A DNA stretch of 64,000 nucleotides from Dehalococcoidia bacterium. GTDB lineage: Bacteria; Chloroflexota; Dehalococcoidia; Lucifugimonadales; JAGWBF01. Under the pieces are notes generated by a model, which saw nothing but the letters and a program-made list of their open reading frames with translations, was not told where the DNA came from and did no database searches. Shown piece by piece: positions 25,882 through 34,789 of this stretch. The stretch spans positions 1 to 64,000 of the forward strand of contig JAGWBJ010000001.1 in NCBI GenBank assembly GCA_021295955.1, written 5' to 3'. Each line of letters opens with the position of its first letter. The stretch's first letter is position 1. The position numbers and the translations under genes were made by a program.

Positions 25882-28413
25882 CTACGGCTGGGCGCCCTCG
25901 CCCGCCTGGGCCACGAAGCGGGCCACCTCCAGGGCCAGCGGCCGGTGGTCGGGCCGCTCCAGGTCCGGGTCCTCATCCAGCACCTGCCCCGCCAGGTCCC
26001 TGGCCTTGCGCAGGATGTCCTGGTCCGACAGGCGGGCGGCTTTCAGGCTGGGCAGGCCGCTCTGCCGGGTGCCGAAGAAGTCGCCCGGGCCACGGAGCCG
26101 CAGGTCCTCCTCGGCCAACGCGAACCCGTCGTGGATCCTCTCCACGGCGTCCAGCCGCTCCTGGGCCTCGGCTGTGGAGTACTCGGAGAGGAGGAGGCAG
26201 TAGCTTCTGTGCTCGCCGCGGCCGACCCGCCCCCGGAACTGGTGAAGCTGGGAGAGGCCGAACCGGTGAGCGCCCTCCACCACCATCACCGTGGCATTGG
26301 GCACGTCGATGCCCACCTCGACCACGGCGGTCGACACCAATATGTCCGTGTCCCCGTCCCTGAAGCTGCGCATGACCCTCTCCTTCTCCCGGGGCTTCAT
26401 CCTGCCGTGGAGAAGGCCCAGCCTCAGGTCCGGGAAAACCTCGTCGGAGAGCCGCTTGTGCTCCTCCGAGGCCGCCCGGGCCTCCACGGCCTCGGACTCC
26501 TCGATGAGGGGACAGATGATGAAGGCCTGCCTGCCGCCGATGACCTGCTTCCTCACGAAGTCGTACGCCTCGTCTCGCCGGGAGGAGGGCACGTGGCGCG
26601 TCCGCACCCGCTGGCGGCCGGGGGGCAGCTCGTCGATGGTCGAGATGTCCAGGTCGCCGTACAGGGTCAGGGCCAGGGTCCTGGGTATGGGAGTGGCCGT
26701 CATGACCAGGACGTGGGGGGTGGTCTCACCCTTGCGGCGCAACGCCGCTCTCTGGGCGACGCCGAACCTGTGCTGCTCGTCGGTAACGGCAAGGGCCAGG
26801 CGGGGGACCTCTACTCCCTCCTGGATGAGGGCGTGGGTCCCGATGACGATGTCCAGGCTGCCCTCGGACGCCCGTTTTCGCAGCTCCCGCTTCAGGGCCG
26901 GCCGGGTGCTGCCGGTCAGAAGGCCCACCGACAGAGGGGCGGCACGCGAGTCGACGTGCGCCGAGACCAGGTTCTCCTGGTGGACTGCGCTCCCGAACCC
27001 GCCCAGGAGGTCCGACACCGTGGCGAAGTGCTGCTCAGCCAGCACCTCGGTGGGCACCATGATGGAGGCCTGGTGACCGCCGGCGACCGAGGCCACCAGC
27101 GCGGCCAGGGCCACCACCGTCTTGCCGCTGCCCACCTCCCCCTGGAGGAGGCGGTTCATGGGAGGGGTCCCCCTGGCCAGGTCGTCCAGAACCTCGTCTA
27201 TGCAACGCTTCTGGGCCGCGGTCAGGTCGAAGGGCAGGGACGCAACGAAGTGGTCGACGAGGCCCCCGTCGAGTCCCAAGGCGACGCCCTCGACGTCCTC
27301 GCGCCAGTTTCGGCGCCTGGCGAGGACGGCGATCTGCAGGAGCAGCAGCTCGTCGAAGGCCAGCCGCCTCCTCGCCTCCTCCAGGGTCGCCAGGTCCGAC
27401 GGATAGTGGACCTGCCTGACGGCCGCGACCAGGTCCATCAGGCCGGCCCTGCGCCGTAGCTCCCCGGGCAGGAACTCCTCGATCCGAGGGGCCCAGTCCT
27501 CCAGGGCCTGCCAGACGATGGTCCTGACCCTCCGGGCGGTGAGTCCCTCGGTCAGAGGATAGACGGGGACCAGCCTGCCGGTGTGTATCAGGCTGTCCTT
27601 GCGGTCCAGGACCTCGAATTCGGGGGACGCGAACTGCAGCCTTCCCCTGTACACCTCGACCGACCCGCTGACGGCCACCCGGGCCCCGACCTTGAGGGTC
27701 TTGGCAACGTACCGGTTTCCAAACCACACGGCCCTGACGTTGCCGGTCTCGTCGCTGAAGACCGCCTCGGTACCCCTGCGGCGGTTCTGGCCCAGGACGA
27801 TCTCCCGCGCCTCCCACACCGTGGCGACCACCGTCTGCTCTCCTCCGGGCGCCAGCTCGGCGACCGTGGACACCTTTGAGAAGTCCTGGTGCCTCCTGGG
27901 CATCAGGTACAGGAGGTCTCGGACCGTGGATACCTCCAGCCGGGCCAGCTTTGCCGCCGTCTTGGTGTCGACCCCCCGCAGGCGGTCTACGGGCGACTCC
28001 AAAGTCGCTCCCGAGGCCGCTCCGGAGGACCCGGAGCCCCTTTTGGCGGCGCCTGCCTCGGCCCCGGCGCACGACCCCTGTGCAAAGCCAGAGGGACCAT
28101 CTCCCGATGATTCGTCCGGTGCCTCCGGTGACGGCTCGGCCGGAGCAGCCTGAAGCCCTTGGCCCAACCTCGACAGCCAGCGTTCTGCCCAGGCGGCCCG
28201 GTCACCGGGCATGAGATCGCCGTAGGTCACGTCGAGGAGGCCGCCCGGGTCGCCGTCGCCGGCCAGGGACGCCAGCTGCCGGGCCTGGAGCTTGAGAAAG
28301 GCGTCCACCCCGCCCACCACGGCTTTGTTCCGAAAGCCGGTGCTCCTCTCCAGCTCGAGGATCTTCCGGAGGGCATCGGGATGGAAGCGGGTGGAGTGGT
28401 CTCTGGCGGTCAT
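25882..28413 (-). CDS. recG: ATP-dependent DNA helicase RecG
   Basis: Reverses stalled replication forks and processes branched DNA. The 843-residue protein is at the long end for RecG. An N-terminal extension of about 135 residues precedes the wedge OB-fold domain (ARVAVSGSVEVYRGRLQFASPEFEVL); the helicase follows with Walker A LLQGEVGSGKTVVALAAL, the DEQH box (AVTDEQHRFGVAQR), motif III VLVMTATPIPRTLAL, and motif VI QLHQFRGRVGRGEHRSYCLL. ATG 28413. The extension contains a low-complexity Ala/Pro/Glu stretch (about residues 95-135). Only 64 bp separate its stop from the antitoxin start. Confidence 0.96.
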   Translation of the reverse strand: MTARDHSTRFHPDALRKILELERSTGFRNKAVVGGVDAFLKLQARQLASLAGDGDPGGLLDVTYGDLMPGDRAAWAERWLSRLGQGLQAAPAEPSPEAPDESSGDGPSGFAQGSCAGAEAGAAKRGSGSSGAASGATLESPVDRLRGVDTKTAAKLARLEVSTVRDLLYLMPRRHQDFSKVSTVAELAPGGEQTVVATVWEAREIVLGQNRRRGTEAVFSDETGNVRAVWFGNRYVAKTLKVGARVAVSGSVEVYRGRLQFASPEFEVLDRKDSLIHTGRLVPVYPLTEGLTARRVRTIVWQALEDWAPRIEEFLPGELRRRAGLMDLVAAVRQVHYPSDLATLEEARRRLAFDELLLLQIAVLARRRNWREDVEGVALGLDGGLVDHFVASLPFDLTAAQKRCIDEVLDDLARGTPPMNRLLQGEVGSGKTVVALAALVASVAGGHQASIMVPTEVLAEQHFATVSDLLGGFGSAVHQENLVSAHVDSRAAPLSVGLLTGSTRPALKRELRKRASEGSLDIVIGTHALIQEGVEVPRLALAVTDEQHRFGVAQRAALRRKGETTPHVLVMTATPIPRTLALTLYGDLDISTIDELPPGRQRVRTRHVPSSRRDEAYDFVRKQVIGGRQAFIICPLIEESEAVEARAASEEHKRLSDEVFPDLRLGLLHGRMKPREKERVMRSFRDGDTDILVSTAVVEVGIDVPNATVMVVEGAHRFGLSQLHQFRGRVGRGEHRSYCLLLSEYSTAEAQERLDAVERIHDGFALAEEDLRLRGPGDFFGTRQSGLPSLKAARLSDQDILRKARDLAGQVLDEDPDLERPDHRPLALEVARFVAQAGEGAQP

Positions 28414-28444
28414 CTACAGAGCCAGTTTAGCACGGGGGTCCCGT

Positions 28445-29305
28445 CTAGCGGGACAGGGCGGTGACACCCAGGGCCCCGGGCCCCAGGTACGTGCCGACGA
28501 CGGGCCCGAATCGGGCCATGACGACCTGGTCGGCCGGCATCAGATCGCCCAGGCGGTCCCTGACCGCCTCGGCCTCCCCGGCGCCCGTGCTGTACAGCAC
28601 CGACAGCCTGCCCAAAGGCCCCAGGGCGCGGACCATATCCAGCAGCCGCTGGAGCCCCCGGGCCCTGGTCCGTGCACGCTCCACAGGGTGCGCCTCGCCG
28701 TCCCTGATGGTCAGGATGGGCTTGATGCTGAGGAGAGAGCCCAGGAAGGCGCTGGCCTTGCCTATGCGCCCGCCCTTTTGAAGGTACTCCAGAGTGTCCA
28801 GAAGGAAGTAGCAGTGGCTACGCTCGATGGCCTCCCCGGCAGTCCTCGCAACGGTCTCCCTGTCCCCTCCCCGGGAGATGGCCCCAGCCGCCTCCAGGGC
28901 CACCATACCCAGGCACATGGAGGTGAGCCGGGAGTCGATTATGTTAATGCGGGCCGGGTCCACGGCCCCACCGGACTCGCCGGAGACGATGGCCTCCTTG
29001 GCCTGGTACGCCGAGTTCAGGGTCCCGCTGAACTTGGCGGACAGGTGGACGGACACCACGTCGTGGCCCCCGTCGAGCAAGGGACGGTACACCTCGACGA
29101 AGTCGTTGACGGAGGGCTGGGCGGTGGTGGGCAGGCGGGGTGCCGCCACCAGCCGGTCGTAGAACTCGTCTGGGCCGATGTCTATGCCGTCCTTGTAGAC
29201 CTGGTCATCAAAGTGGACGTTGCAGGGGACCACAGTGATGTCCCACTGGCCGGCCAGCTCCTTGGGCAGGTCAGACGTGCTGTCGGTCACCAGCTTTACG
29301 GCCAT
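28445..29305 (-). CDS. DegV-family fatty-acid-binding protein (probable FakB)
   Basis: A 286-residue DegV protein that binds a fatty acid and presents its carboxyl to the kinase FakA. It starts VKLVTDSTSDLPKEL, the DegV signature with the conserved Ser that contacts the carboxylate, and later has RLPTTAQPSVNDF, VVSVHLSAKFSGTLNSA and the C-terminal RFGPVVGTYLGPGALGV with the conserved His replaced by Tyr. It lies between recG (31 bp away) and the DAK2-domain gene (49 bp) in the same direction, so binding protein and kinase are adjacent, supporting the Fak reading. Confidence 0.9.
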   Translation of the reverse strand: MAVKLVTDSTSDLPKELAGQWDITVVPCNVHFDDQVYKDGIDIGPDEFYDRLVAAPRLPTTAQPSVNDFVEVYRPLLDGGHDVVSVHLSAKFSGTLNSAYQAKEAIVSGESGGAVDPARINIIDSRLTSMCLGMVALEAAGAISRGGDRETVARTAGEAIERSHCYFLLDTLEYLQKGGRIGKASAFLGSLLSIKPILTIRDGEAHPVERARTRARGLQRLLDMVRALGPLGRLSVLYSTGAGEAEAVRDRLGDLMPADQVVMARFGPVVGTYLGPGALGVTALSR

Positions 29306-29354
29306 GGTTGCGGCTTCTCCTTCACGGGCTTGGGCAAGGGCCCGGCCCTCTGCT

Positions 29355-31124
29355 CTACTCGATGGAGGCCAGGTAGTGATAGAGGGGCTGGCCCCCGTAT
29401 ATCTGCTCGACCTCGACTCCCGGGAAGCGGAGGCGTATGCTCTCCGCCGCGTCCTCCCCTTCGTCCTCGCCCACGTCCTCTCCCCGGTACAGACTGATTA
29501 GCTGGCCCTCCTCGGGCGCGCACCCTGCGAGCGCCTCCTGGAGGACCGAGTGGGGGCTCTCTCCCACCGAGACCAGGTCGCCGTCCACCAGGCCGATGTA
29601 CTGGCCCTCCCTGACGACGCTTCCGCTGAAGGTGGAGTCCCGTACCGCCCTGGTCACTTCGATGCTCCGCATGCCCGATATGGCTGTCTCCATCGAATGC
29701 AGGTTCCGTTCCAGGTCTTCGCTGGCGTTGAAGGCCAGAAGAGCGGCGACGCCCTCGGGCAGGGACCGGGTTGAAAGCACGGATAGGCTCTGTGCCAGGC
29801 CGTCTCCCCCTTCCGCCGCCAGGCTCACCGCCTGGCGGGCCGCCGGGACCACATTGGAGTTGTCGGGGAGGAGGATGACCTGGGACGCGCGGGTCTTCGC
29901 CGCGGCGTCCATCAGCTCTCCCGCGCTGGGGTTCATGGTCTGGCCACCGACCACCACCAATGAACAGCCCAAGTCCTCGAAGAGGTCGACGAACCCGTCA
30001 CCCCACGCGACGGCCACCACCGCCAGGTCCTGGGCCGTCTCCGCGGGACCCTCCCCGCGGGACGCCAGGCCGCTGGCAGGCCGTCTTGTCTCACCACGGT
30101 GGGAGGCAAGGAACTCCCCATGCTGCTCGTCCATACTCTGGAGGTTGGCCTCGCGCACCGTCCCCAGCGATACGGCGTAGCTGATGACAGGACCCGGGTC
30201 GTGGGTGTGAACGTGGAGCCTGACGAGGCTGGAGGTGCCCACCACAACGGTGGAGCCGGCCATGGAGCCCAGCCTGTCCCGGATTTCGTCCACCTCCAGG
30301 GAGCTCCCTTCGATGAGGAGCTGGGTGCAGTAGCCGTAAAGCTCCTCCTCGGTGGTCCGCAGGTACTCTTCCCGCACGCCGGCGTCCGGGGCGGCTGACT
30401 CTCCACCCGAGGGCAGGCAGGGTGCGCACAGGTCCAGTTCGCCGCCGAGGCTCTGGCCCGCCATGCACCGCCGGGCGCCCTCCAGAATGGTCACCACACC
30501 CTGGCCGCCCGCGTCGACGACGCCGGCGTCGGCCAGGACCTGAAGCTGGAGAGGAGTGTTGGAGACGGCCTCTCTGGCCGCGTGCAGGCCCGCCGTCCAG
30601 ACGGACAGCAAGTCCACCGAGGCCTCGGGATCGGCCACGTGGCGGGAGGCCCCCCTGGAGAGGTGGTCTATGACGGTGAGCATGGTGCCCTCCACCGGCG
30701 TTCCCACCGAGGCGTAAGCTGCCCTGGAAGCCAGCTCCAGGCAGGCGGCCAGGCCTCGACCGTCGAGCTCTTCCTTCTCCTCCAGGCCCCGGGCCATTCC
30801 CTGGAAGAACTGGGACAGGATCACCCCGCTGTTACCCCGGGCGCCCAGGACCGCGCCCCGCGCCATGGAGGCCATGACGGACCCCGCGGAGGCGTCCGTC
30901 TCCTCCCGGCCCTGCTCCAGAACGCTGCGCAGCGTAAGAAGCATGTTGGTGCCCGTGTCGCCGTCGGGGACGGGAAAGACGTTGAGGGAGTTGATGACAT
31001 CCCGGTGCCGGTCGAAGAAGCGTTCCGCAGCCTCGAAGACGCTCCGCAGCTGGCGACCATTCAGCTTGTCGGGATATGTCCCGTCTTCCCTGGGGGAGCT
31101 CAAGACCGAGCCAGCCAAGTGCAC
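29355..31124 (-). CDS. DAK2-domain protein (probable fatty acid kinase FakA)
   Basis: A 589-residue protein of the YloV/FakA family. The N-terminal DAK2 domain (20-230) contains SLNVFPVPDGDTGTN, whose aspartates bind Mg-ATP, and ARGNSGVILSQFFQGMA. A middle domain (250-360) and a C-terminal DegV-like domain ending EQIYGGQPLYHYLASIE follow; that QPLYHYL tail is shared by FakA proteins. It would phosphorylate fatty acid carried by the DegV neighbour, feeding PlsX/PlsY phospholipid synthesis. GTG 31124 lies three bases after AAGGAG; TTG 31118 has better spacing, so the exact start is open. Divergent from rpmB. Confidence 0.9.
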   Translation of the reverse strand: MHLAGSVLSSPREDGTYPDKLNGRQLRSVFEAAERFFDRHRDVINSLNVFPVPDGDTGTNMLLTLRSVLEQGREETDASAGSVMASMARGAVLGARGNSGVILSQFFQGMARGLEEKEELDGRGLAACLELASRAAYASVGTPVEGTMLTVIDHLSRGASRHVADPEASVDLLSVWTAGLHAAREAVSNTPLQLQVLADAGVVDAGGQGVVTILEGARRCMAGQSLGGELDLCAPCLPSGGESAAPDAGVREEYLRTTEEELYGYCTQLLIEGSSLEVDEIRDRLGSMAGSTVVVGTSSLVRLHVHTHDPGPVISYAVSLGTVREANLQSMDEQHGEFLASHRGETRRPASGLASRGEGPAETAQDLAVVAVAWGDGFVDLFEDLGCSLVVVGGQTMNPSAGELMDAAAKTRASQVILLPDNSNVVPAARQAVSLAAEGGDGLAQSLSVLSTRSLPEGVAALLAFNASEDLERNLHSMETAISGMRSIEVTRAVRDSTFSGSVVREGQYIGLVDGDLVSVGESPHSVLQEALAGCAPEEGQLISLYRGEDVGEDEGEDAAESIRLRFPGVEVEQIYGGQPLYHYLASIE

Positions 31125-31131
31125 GTGCTCC

Positions 31132-31160
31132 TTGTCAACACCCCGCGCCCATGCTATTCT
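31132..31160 (+). promoter_or_regulatory. Promoter for rpmB
   Basis: TTGTCA (31132-31137), 17-bp spacer, TATTCT (31155-31160), predicting a start near 31167 and a leader of about 50 nt. The -35 box overlaps the ribosome-binding site of the divergent DAK2 gene. Confidence 0.5.
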
Positions 31161-31171
31161 AGCTGTCAGGA

Positions 31172-31200
31172 ATTCTACTGAAAGCCAGTCTGGCGGTCAA
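31172..31200 (-). promoter_or_regulatory. Promoter for the DAK2-DegV genes
   Basis: Leftward TTGACC (31200-31195), 17-bp spacer, TAGAAT (31177-31172), each five of six bases. The predicted start, near 31165, is within two bases of that of rpmB, and each polymerase must run across the other promoter. Confidence 0.55.
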
Positions 31201-31217
31201 ACGGGAACGGGTCCATC

Positions 31218-31403
31218 ATGAAATGTGAAGTCTGCGGCAAGGTCGGAATGTCCGGGAACAACGTGAGCCACTCGAAGCGGCGGACCAGGACCCGTTTCTT
31301 GCCCAACACCCACAAGCTGACCATATCGGTGAACGGCGCCCCAAAGCGGGTCAAGATCTGCACCAGGTGCCTCAGGACGCACCACAAGCCCCCCCGCTCC
31401 TAG
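31218..31403 (+). CDS. rpmB: Large ribosomal subunit protein bL28 (zinc-ribbon form)
   Basis: A 61-residue ribosomal protein. It has KCEVCGKVGMSGNNVSHSKRRTRTRFLPN, the L28 signature, and keeps four cysteines as two CxxC pairs (CEVC and CTRC), the zinc-binding C+ form rather than the zinc-free paralogue. No second copy is in the window. ATG 31218 follows a weak purine-rich stretch. Its stop overlaps the stop of rpe by four bases, so the two genes converge with no room for a terminator between them. Confidence 0.96.
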   Translation: MKCEVCGKVGMSGNNVSHSKRRTRTRFLPNTHKLTISVNGAPKRVKICTRCLRTHHKPPRS

Positions 31404-32083
31404 CCCGGCTCCACTCCCTCGATACTCCGCCTCAGCCTCCTCATGGCGGCATCCACCGACTCGGTGCGGTTGAAGACTGCTGCCCCAGCCACCAGGATGG
31501 TGGCGCCCGCACGCACGGCGTCGGGGGCCGTGTCGGGGTTGATTCCACCGTCCACCTGGACCGCCGCCGGGTAGCCTCGTTCCGACAGCAGATTGCGCAG
31601 CCGGGACACCTTGTCCAGCGTCTCGGGTATCATCCTCTGGCCCGAGAAGCCCGGGTTTACGGTGCCGATGAGGGCGATGTCCACGTAGCAGAGGACTTCC
31701 TCCAGGGACGCAAGGGGGGTGGAAGGATTGATGGCCACGCCTGCCTGGAGACCCGCCTCCTTGACCTGATGTATGGCCCTGTGCAGATGCAGGCAAGACT
31801 CGCTGTGCAGGATTATGTGGTCCGCCCCGGCCTTGACGAAGTCGGCAATGTACCGTTCGGGCCGGTCGATCATCAGGTGCACGTTGAGGGGCAGGTCGCT
31901 GGCCGCCCGGATACCCTCAACGACCACGGGCCCCATGGTGATGTTGGGCACGAAGTGGCCGTCCATAACGTCCAGGTGGAGGTAGTCGGCCCCGGCCCGG
32001 GCGGCCTCGGTCACCTGCTCTCCCAGGCGGCCGAAGTCGGCCGACAGGACCGACGGCGCTATCTTGACCGTGCTATGGTTCAT
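31400..32083 (-). CDS. rpe: Ribulose-phosphate 3-epimerase
   Basis: Interconverts ribulose 5-phosphate and xylulose 5-phosphate in the pentose phosphate pathway. The 227-residue TIM barrel has IAPSVLSADFGRL, the metal-binding HLDVMDGHFVPNITMGP, NVHLMIDRPERYI, DHIILHSESC, LIGTVNPGFSGQRMI and VQVDGGINPDTAP with the phosphate loop near VAGAAVFN. All catalytic and metal residues are present. ATG 32083 overlaps the argH stop by four bases (ATGA), so it ends the arginine operon. Confidence 0.97.
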   Translation of the reverse strand: MNHSTVKIAPSVLSADFGRLGEQVTEAARAGADYLHLDVMDGHFVPNITMGPVVVEGIRAASDLPLNVHLMIDRPERYIADFVKAGADHIILHSESCLHLHRAIHQVKEAGLQAGVAINPSTPLASLEEVLCYVDIALIGTVNPGFSGQRMIPETLDKVSRLRNLLSERGYPAAVQVDGGINPDTAPDAVRAGATILVAGAAVFNRTESVDAAMRRLRRSIEGVEPG

Positions 32084-33471
32084 GTTACCGCCTCACCACG
32101 TGATCTGCCCATCGCCCGGGCCGGACCACCCTGGTCCAGCACCTCTCTGGCGCGCCTCAGAGCCTCGTCCACCCGCCGGGGGGCGGTGCCGCCCTCGATG
32201 TCCCGGGCCGCCACCGAGGATGCGGCGGATATGCGGTAGACACCCTCGTCGAAATGGGGCGAGAAGCGTCGGTACTCCTCGACGGCCAGGTCGCCCAGCG
32301 CCTTTCCCTCGGACCCGGCGTAGGAGCACAGCTCCTTAACGGCCCCGTACGCCTCCCGGAAGGGCACCTTCTTCTCGCTCACCAGGTAATCAGCCAGGTC
32401 CGTGGCGAGCATGTAGCTCTCCCCCGAGGCCAGCTCCATCCGGTCCCGGTTCACGGTCATGGTCGACAGCATCCCGGAGAAGACCTCCAGGGTGGCCTGG
32501 AGGGTGTCGATGGTGTCGAAGGCGCCCTCCTTATCCTCCTGAAGGTCCCGGTTGTAGGAGAGGGGCAACCCCTTGAGCACCGTGAGGATTCCCATCAGGT
32601 GGCCGTATACACGCCCGGTCTTTCCTCTGGCCAGCTCCGCGAAGTCCGGATTGCGCTTCTGGGGCATGATGCTGCTGCCCGTAACGTACTCGGGGTCCAG
32701 GGTGACGAAACCGAACTCCCGGGAGGACCAGAGGACCACCTCCTCGGCCAGGCGGGACAGGTGCATCATGCAGATGGCCGCGGCGGAGTGGAACTCGGCA
32801 AGGTAGTCCCTGTCCGACACGGCGTCCATGCTGTTGGCGCTCACCGCGGAGAAACCGAGCTCCCCCGCCAGGAACTCCCTGTCGGTGGGGTAGGGCACCC
32901 CGGCCAGGGCGCCGCTTCCCAGGGGCATGACGTCCAGGCGCCGTAGGCAGTCGCGAAAGCGGGACAGGTCCCGCTCCAGCATGTGGAAGTAGGCCAGCAG
33001 GTGGTGGGCGAACAGCACGGGCTGCGCCCGCTGCAGGTGGGTGTAGCCTGGCATCAGGGTGCCGGCATGGGCGCCCGAGACGTCGACCAGGGAGAGCTGC
33101 ACGCCCCGGATGCCGTCGCAGATATCGACGATGGCATCCTTCAGGTACATCCGCATGTCCAGGGCTACCTGGTCGTTGCGGGACCGGCCCGTGTGGAGCT
33201 TGCCGGCCGCCGGGGCGCCGATCTTCTCCACCAGGCGGGCCTCCACGTTCATGTGGATGTCCTCCAGGGAGTCCCGCCAGGGAAAGGCGCCGGACTCGAT
33301 CTCCTCCCGGATGGAACGGAGACCCGTCACTATCAGCTCGACCTCGGAGTCGGACAGGATGCCTCCGGCCGCCAGCATACGAGCGTGGGCGACGGACCCG
33401 GCGATGTCCTGCTTGTACAGCCGCCGGTCGTAGTGGATGGAGACAGAGTAGCCGTGGCCTTTATCGTACAT
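32080..33471 (-). CDS. argH: Argininosuccinate lyase
   Basis: Final step of arginine synthesis, cleaving argininosuccinate to arginine and fumarate. The 463-residue product has IHMNVEARLVEKIG, the TGRSRNDQVALDMRMYL signature, GYTHLQRAQPV with the catalytic His, and the flexible loop GSSIMPQKRNPD with the catalytic Ser. Length is normal. ATG 33471, with 83 bp to argG upstream. It is followed by rpe with an ATGA overlap. Confidence 0.97.
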   Translation of the reverse strand: MYDKGHGYSVSIHYDRRLYKQDIAGSVAHARMLAAGGILSDSEVELIVTGLRSIREEIESGAFPWRDSLEDIHMNVEARLVEKIGAPAAGKLHTGRSRNDQVALDMRMYLKDAIVDICDGIRGVQLSLVDVSGAHAGTLMPGYTHLQRAQPVLFAHHLLAYFHMLERDLSRFRDCLRRLDVMPLGSGALAGVPYPTDREFLAGELGFSAVSANSMDAVSDRDYLAEFHSAAAICMMHLSRLAEEVVLWSSREFGFVTLDPEYVTGSSIMPQKRNPDFAELARGKTGRVYGHLMGILTVLKGLPLSYNRDLQEDKEGAFDTIDTLQATLEVFSGMLSTMTVNRDRMELASGESYMLATDLADYLVSEKKVPFREAYGAVKELCSYAGSEGKALGDLAVEEYRRFSPHFDEGVYRISAASSVAARDIEGGTAPRRVDEALRRAREVLDQGGPARAMGRSRGEAVT

Positions 33472-33554
33472 GGGACCCGGGCCTCCGCAAAGGCCATAGT
33501 GATTCCGCGCCGTCGGAGCGAAGAGCCCCTACCGCCCCGGTAACGTCCTCGCCG

Positions 33555-34748
33555 TCACTCGTCCCCCTGGACCTGGGACTGGGTCCTGACCGGCAGCCCG
33601 AAGATGGATATGAAGCCCTCGGCGGCGCGGTGGTCGAACTTGTCGCCCCGGTCATAGGTGGCCAGCTCGTAGCTGTACAGGGCGTTGGGGGACCTTCTCC
33701 CCACGACGGTGCAGGAGCCCTTCAGGAGGCGCACCCGCACCGTCCCGCTGACGTGCCTCTGGGTGCTGTCCACGTAGGCATCCATATCCCGGCGGTGCTG
33801 GGTGAACCACAGGCCATTGTACACGACGTCGGCGTACTCCTGGGCGATCCGCGTCTTCAGGCGGACCTGCTCCTTGCTCAACGTGATGGCCTCCAGGGCC
33901 TTGTGGGCCGAGTGCAGCACCACCGCCGCGGGGGCCTCGTAGACCTCCCGGGACTTGATTCCCACCAGCCGGTTCTCCAGGTGGTCGATGCGGCCCACCC
34001 CGTGATCGCCGGCCCGCCGGTTGAGGTGGTCCACGAGGGCCACCCCATCCATCTCCTCGCCGTCGATGGAGACGGGCAGCCCCTGCTCGAAGGCTATCTC
34101 GATGTAGGAGGGCTCGTCGGGACAGGCGCTCACCGGCCTGGTCCACTGGAAGGCGTCCTCGGGAGGCTCGTTCCAGGGGTCCTCCAGGTCTCCCGTCTCT
34201 ATGCTCCGACCCCACAGGTTCTCGTCGGTCGAGTAGGAGTTCCTGCCCTCGGGCACGGGGATGTTCCGGGCGCGGCCGTACTCGATCTCCTCCTCCCGGC
34301 TCATGCCCCACTCCCTTATGGGCGCGATGACCTGGAGGTCCGGGGCCAGGGCCGCCACGCTCACGTCCAGCCGCACCTGGTCGTTCCCCTTGCCGGTGCA
34401 GCCGTGGGCCACGGCGTAGGCCCCCTCCCTTCGGGCCGCCTCCACCATGTAGCGGGCGATCAGGGGACGACCAAGGGCGGTGGCCAGCGGGTAGACGTCC
34501 TCGTAGACCGCTCCCGCTTTCAGGGCCGGGGCGATGTAGCCATCGTAGAAAACCGCCTTGCCGTCCACCGTGATGGCGTTGACCGCGCCGATCCGGAGGG
34601 CCTTCTGACGGGCGGGCTCCAGGTCCACCATACCCAGGTCGATGGTCACGGTCACGACTTGGGCGTCGTACTGCTCCTGGAGCCAGCGTACGGCGACGGA
34701 TGTGTCCAGACCGCCGCTGTATGCCAGGGCGATCTTCTTCTGCGCCAT
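33555..34748 (-). CDS. argG: Argininosuccinate synthase
   Basis: ATP-dependent condensation of citrulline and aspartate. The 397-residue product starts KIALAYSGGLDTSVAVRWL, the PP-loop SGGLDTS, then GCTGKGNDQVRLDVS, NLWGRSIETGDLEDPW and GIKSREVYEAPAAVVLHSAH, all typical of ArgG. ATG 34748. It lies between argD and argH; the 41-bp gap to argD holds a 17-bp imperfect direct repeat (TATGTGTTTCCCAGGGCT-like, 34757-34790). Confidence 0.97.
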   Translation of the reverse strand: MAQKKIALAYSGGLDTSVAVRWLQEQYDAQVVTVTIDLGMVDLEPARQKALRIGAVNAITVDGKAVFYDGYIAPALKAGAVYEDVYPLATALGRPLIARYMVEAARREGAYAVAHGCTGKGNDQVRLDVSVAALAPDLQVIAPIREWGMSREEEIEYGRARNIPVPEGRNSYSTDENLWGRSIETGDLEDPWNEPPEDAFQWTRPVSACPDEPSYIEIAFEQGLPVSIDGEEMDGVALVDHLNRRAGDHGVGRIDHLENRLVGIKSREVYEAPAAVVLHSAHKALEAITLSKEQVRLKTRIAQEYADVVYNGLWFTQHRRDMDAYVDSTQRHVSGTVRVRLLKGSCTVVGRRSPNALYSYELATYDRGDKFDHRAAEGFISIFGLPVRTQSQVQGDE

Positions 34749-34789
34749 GCTTCTCCTATGTGTTTCCCAGGGCTATATGTTTCCCGGGG

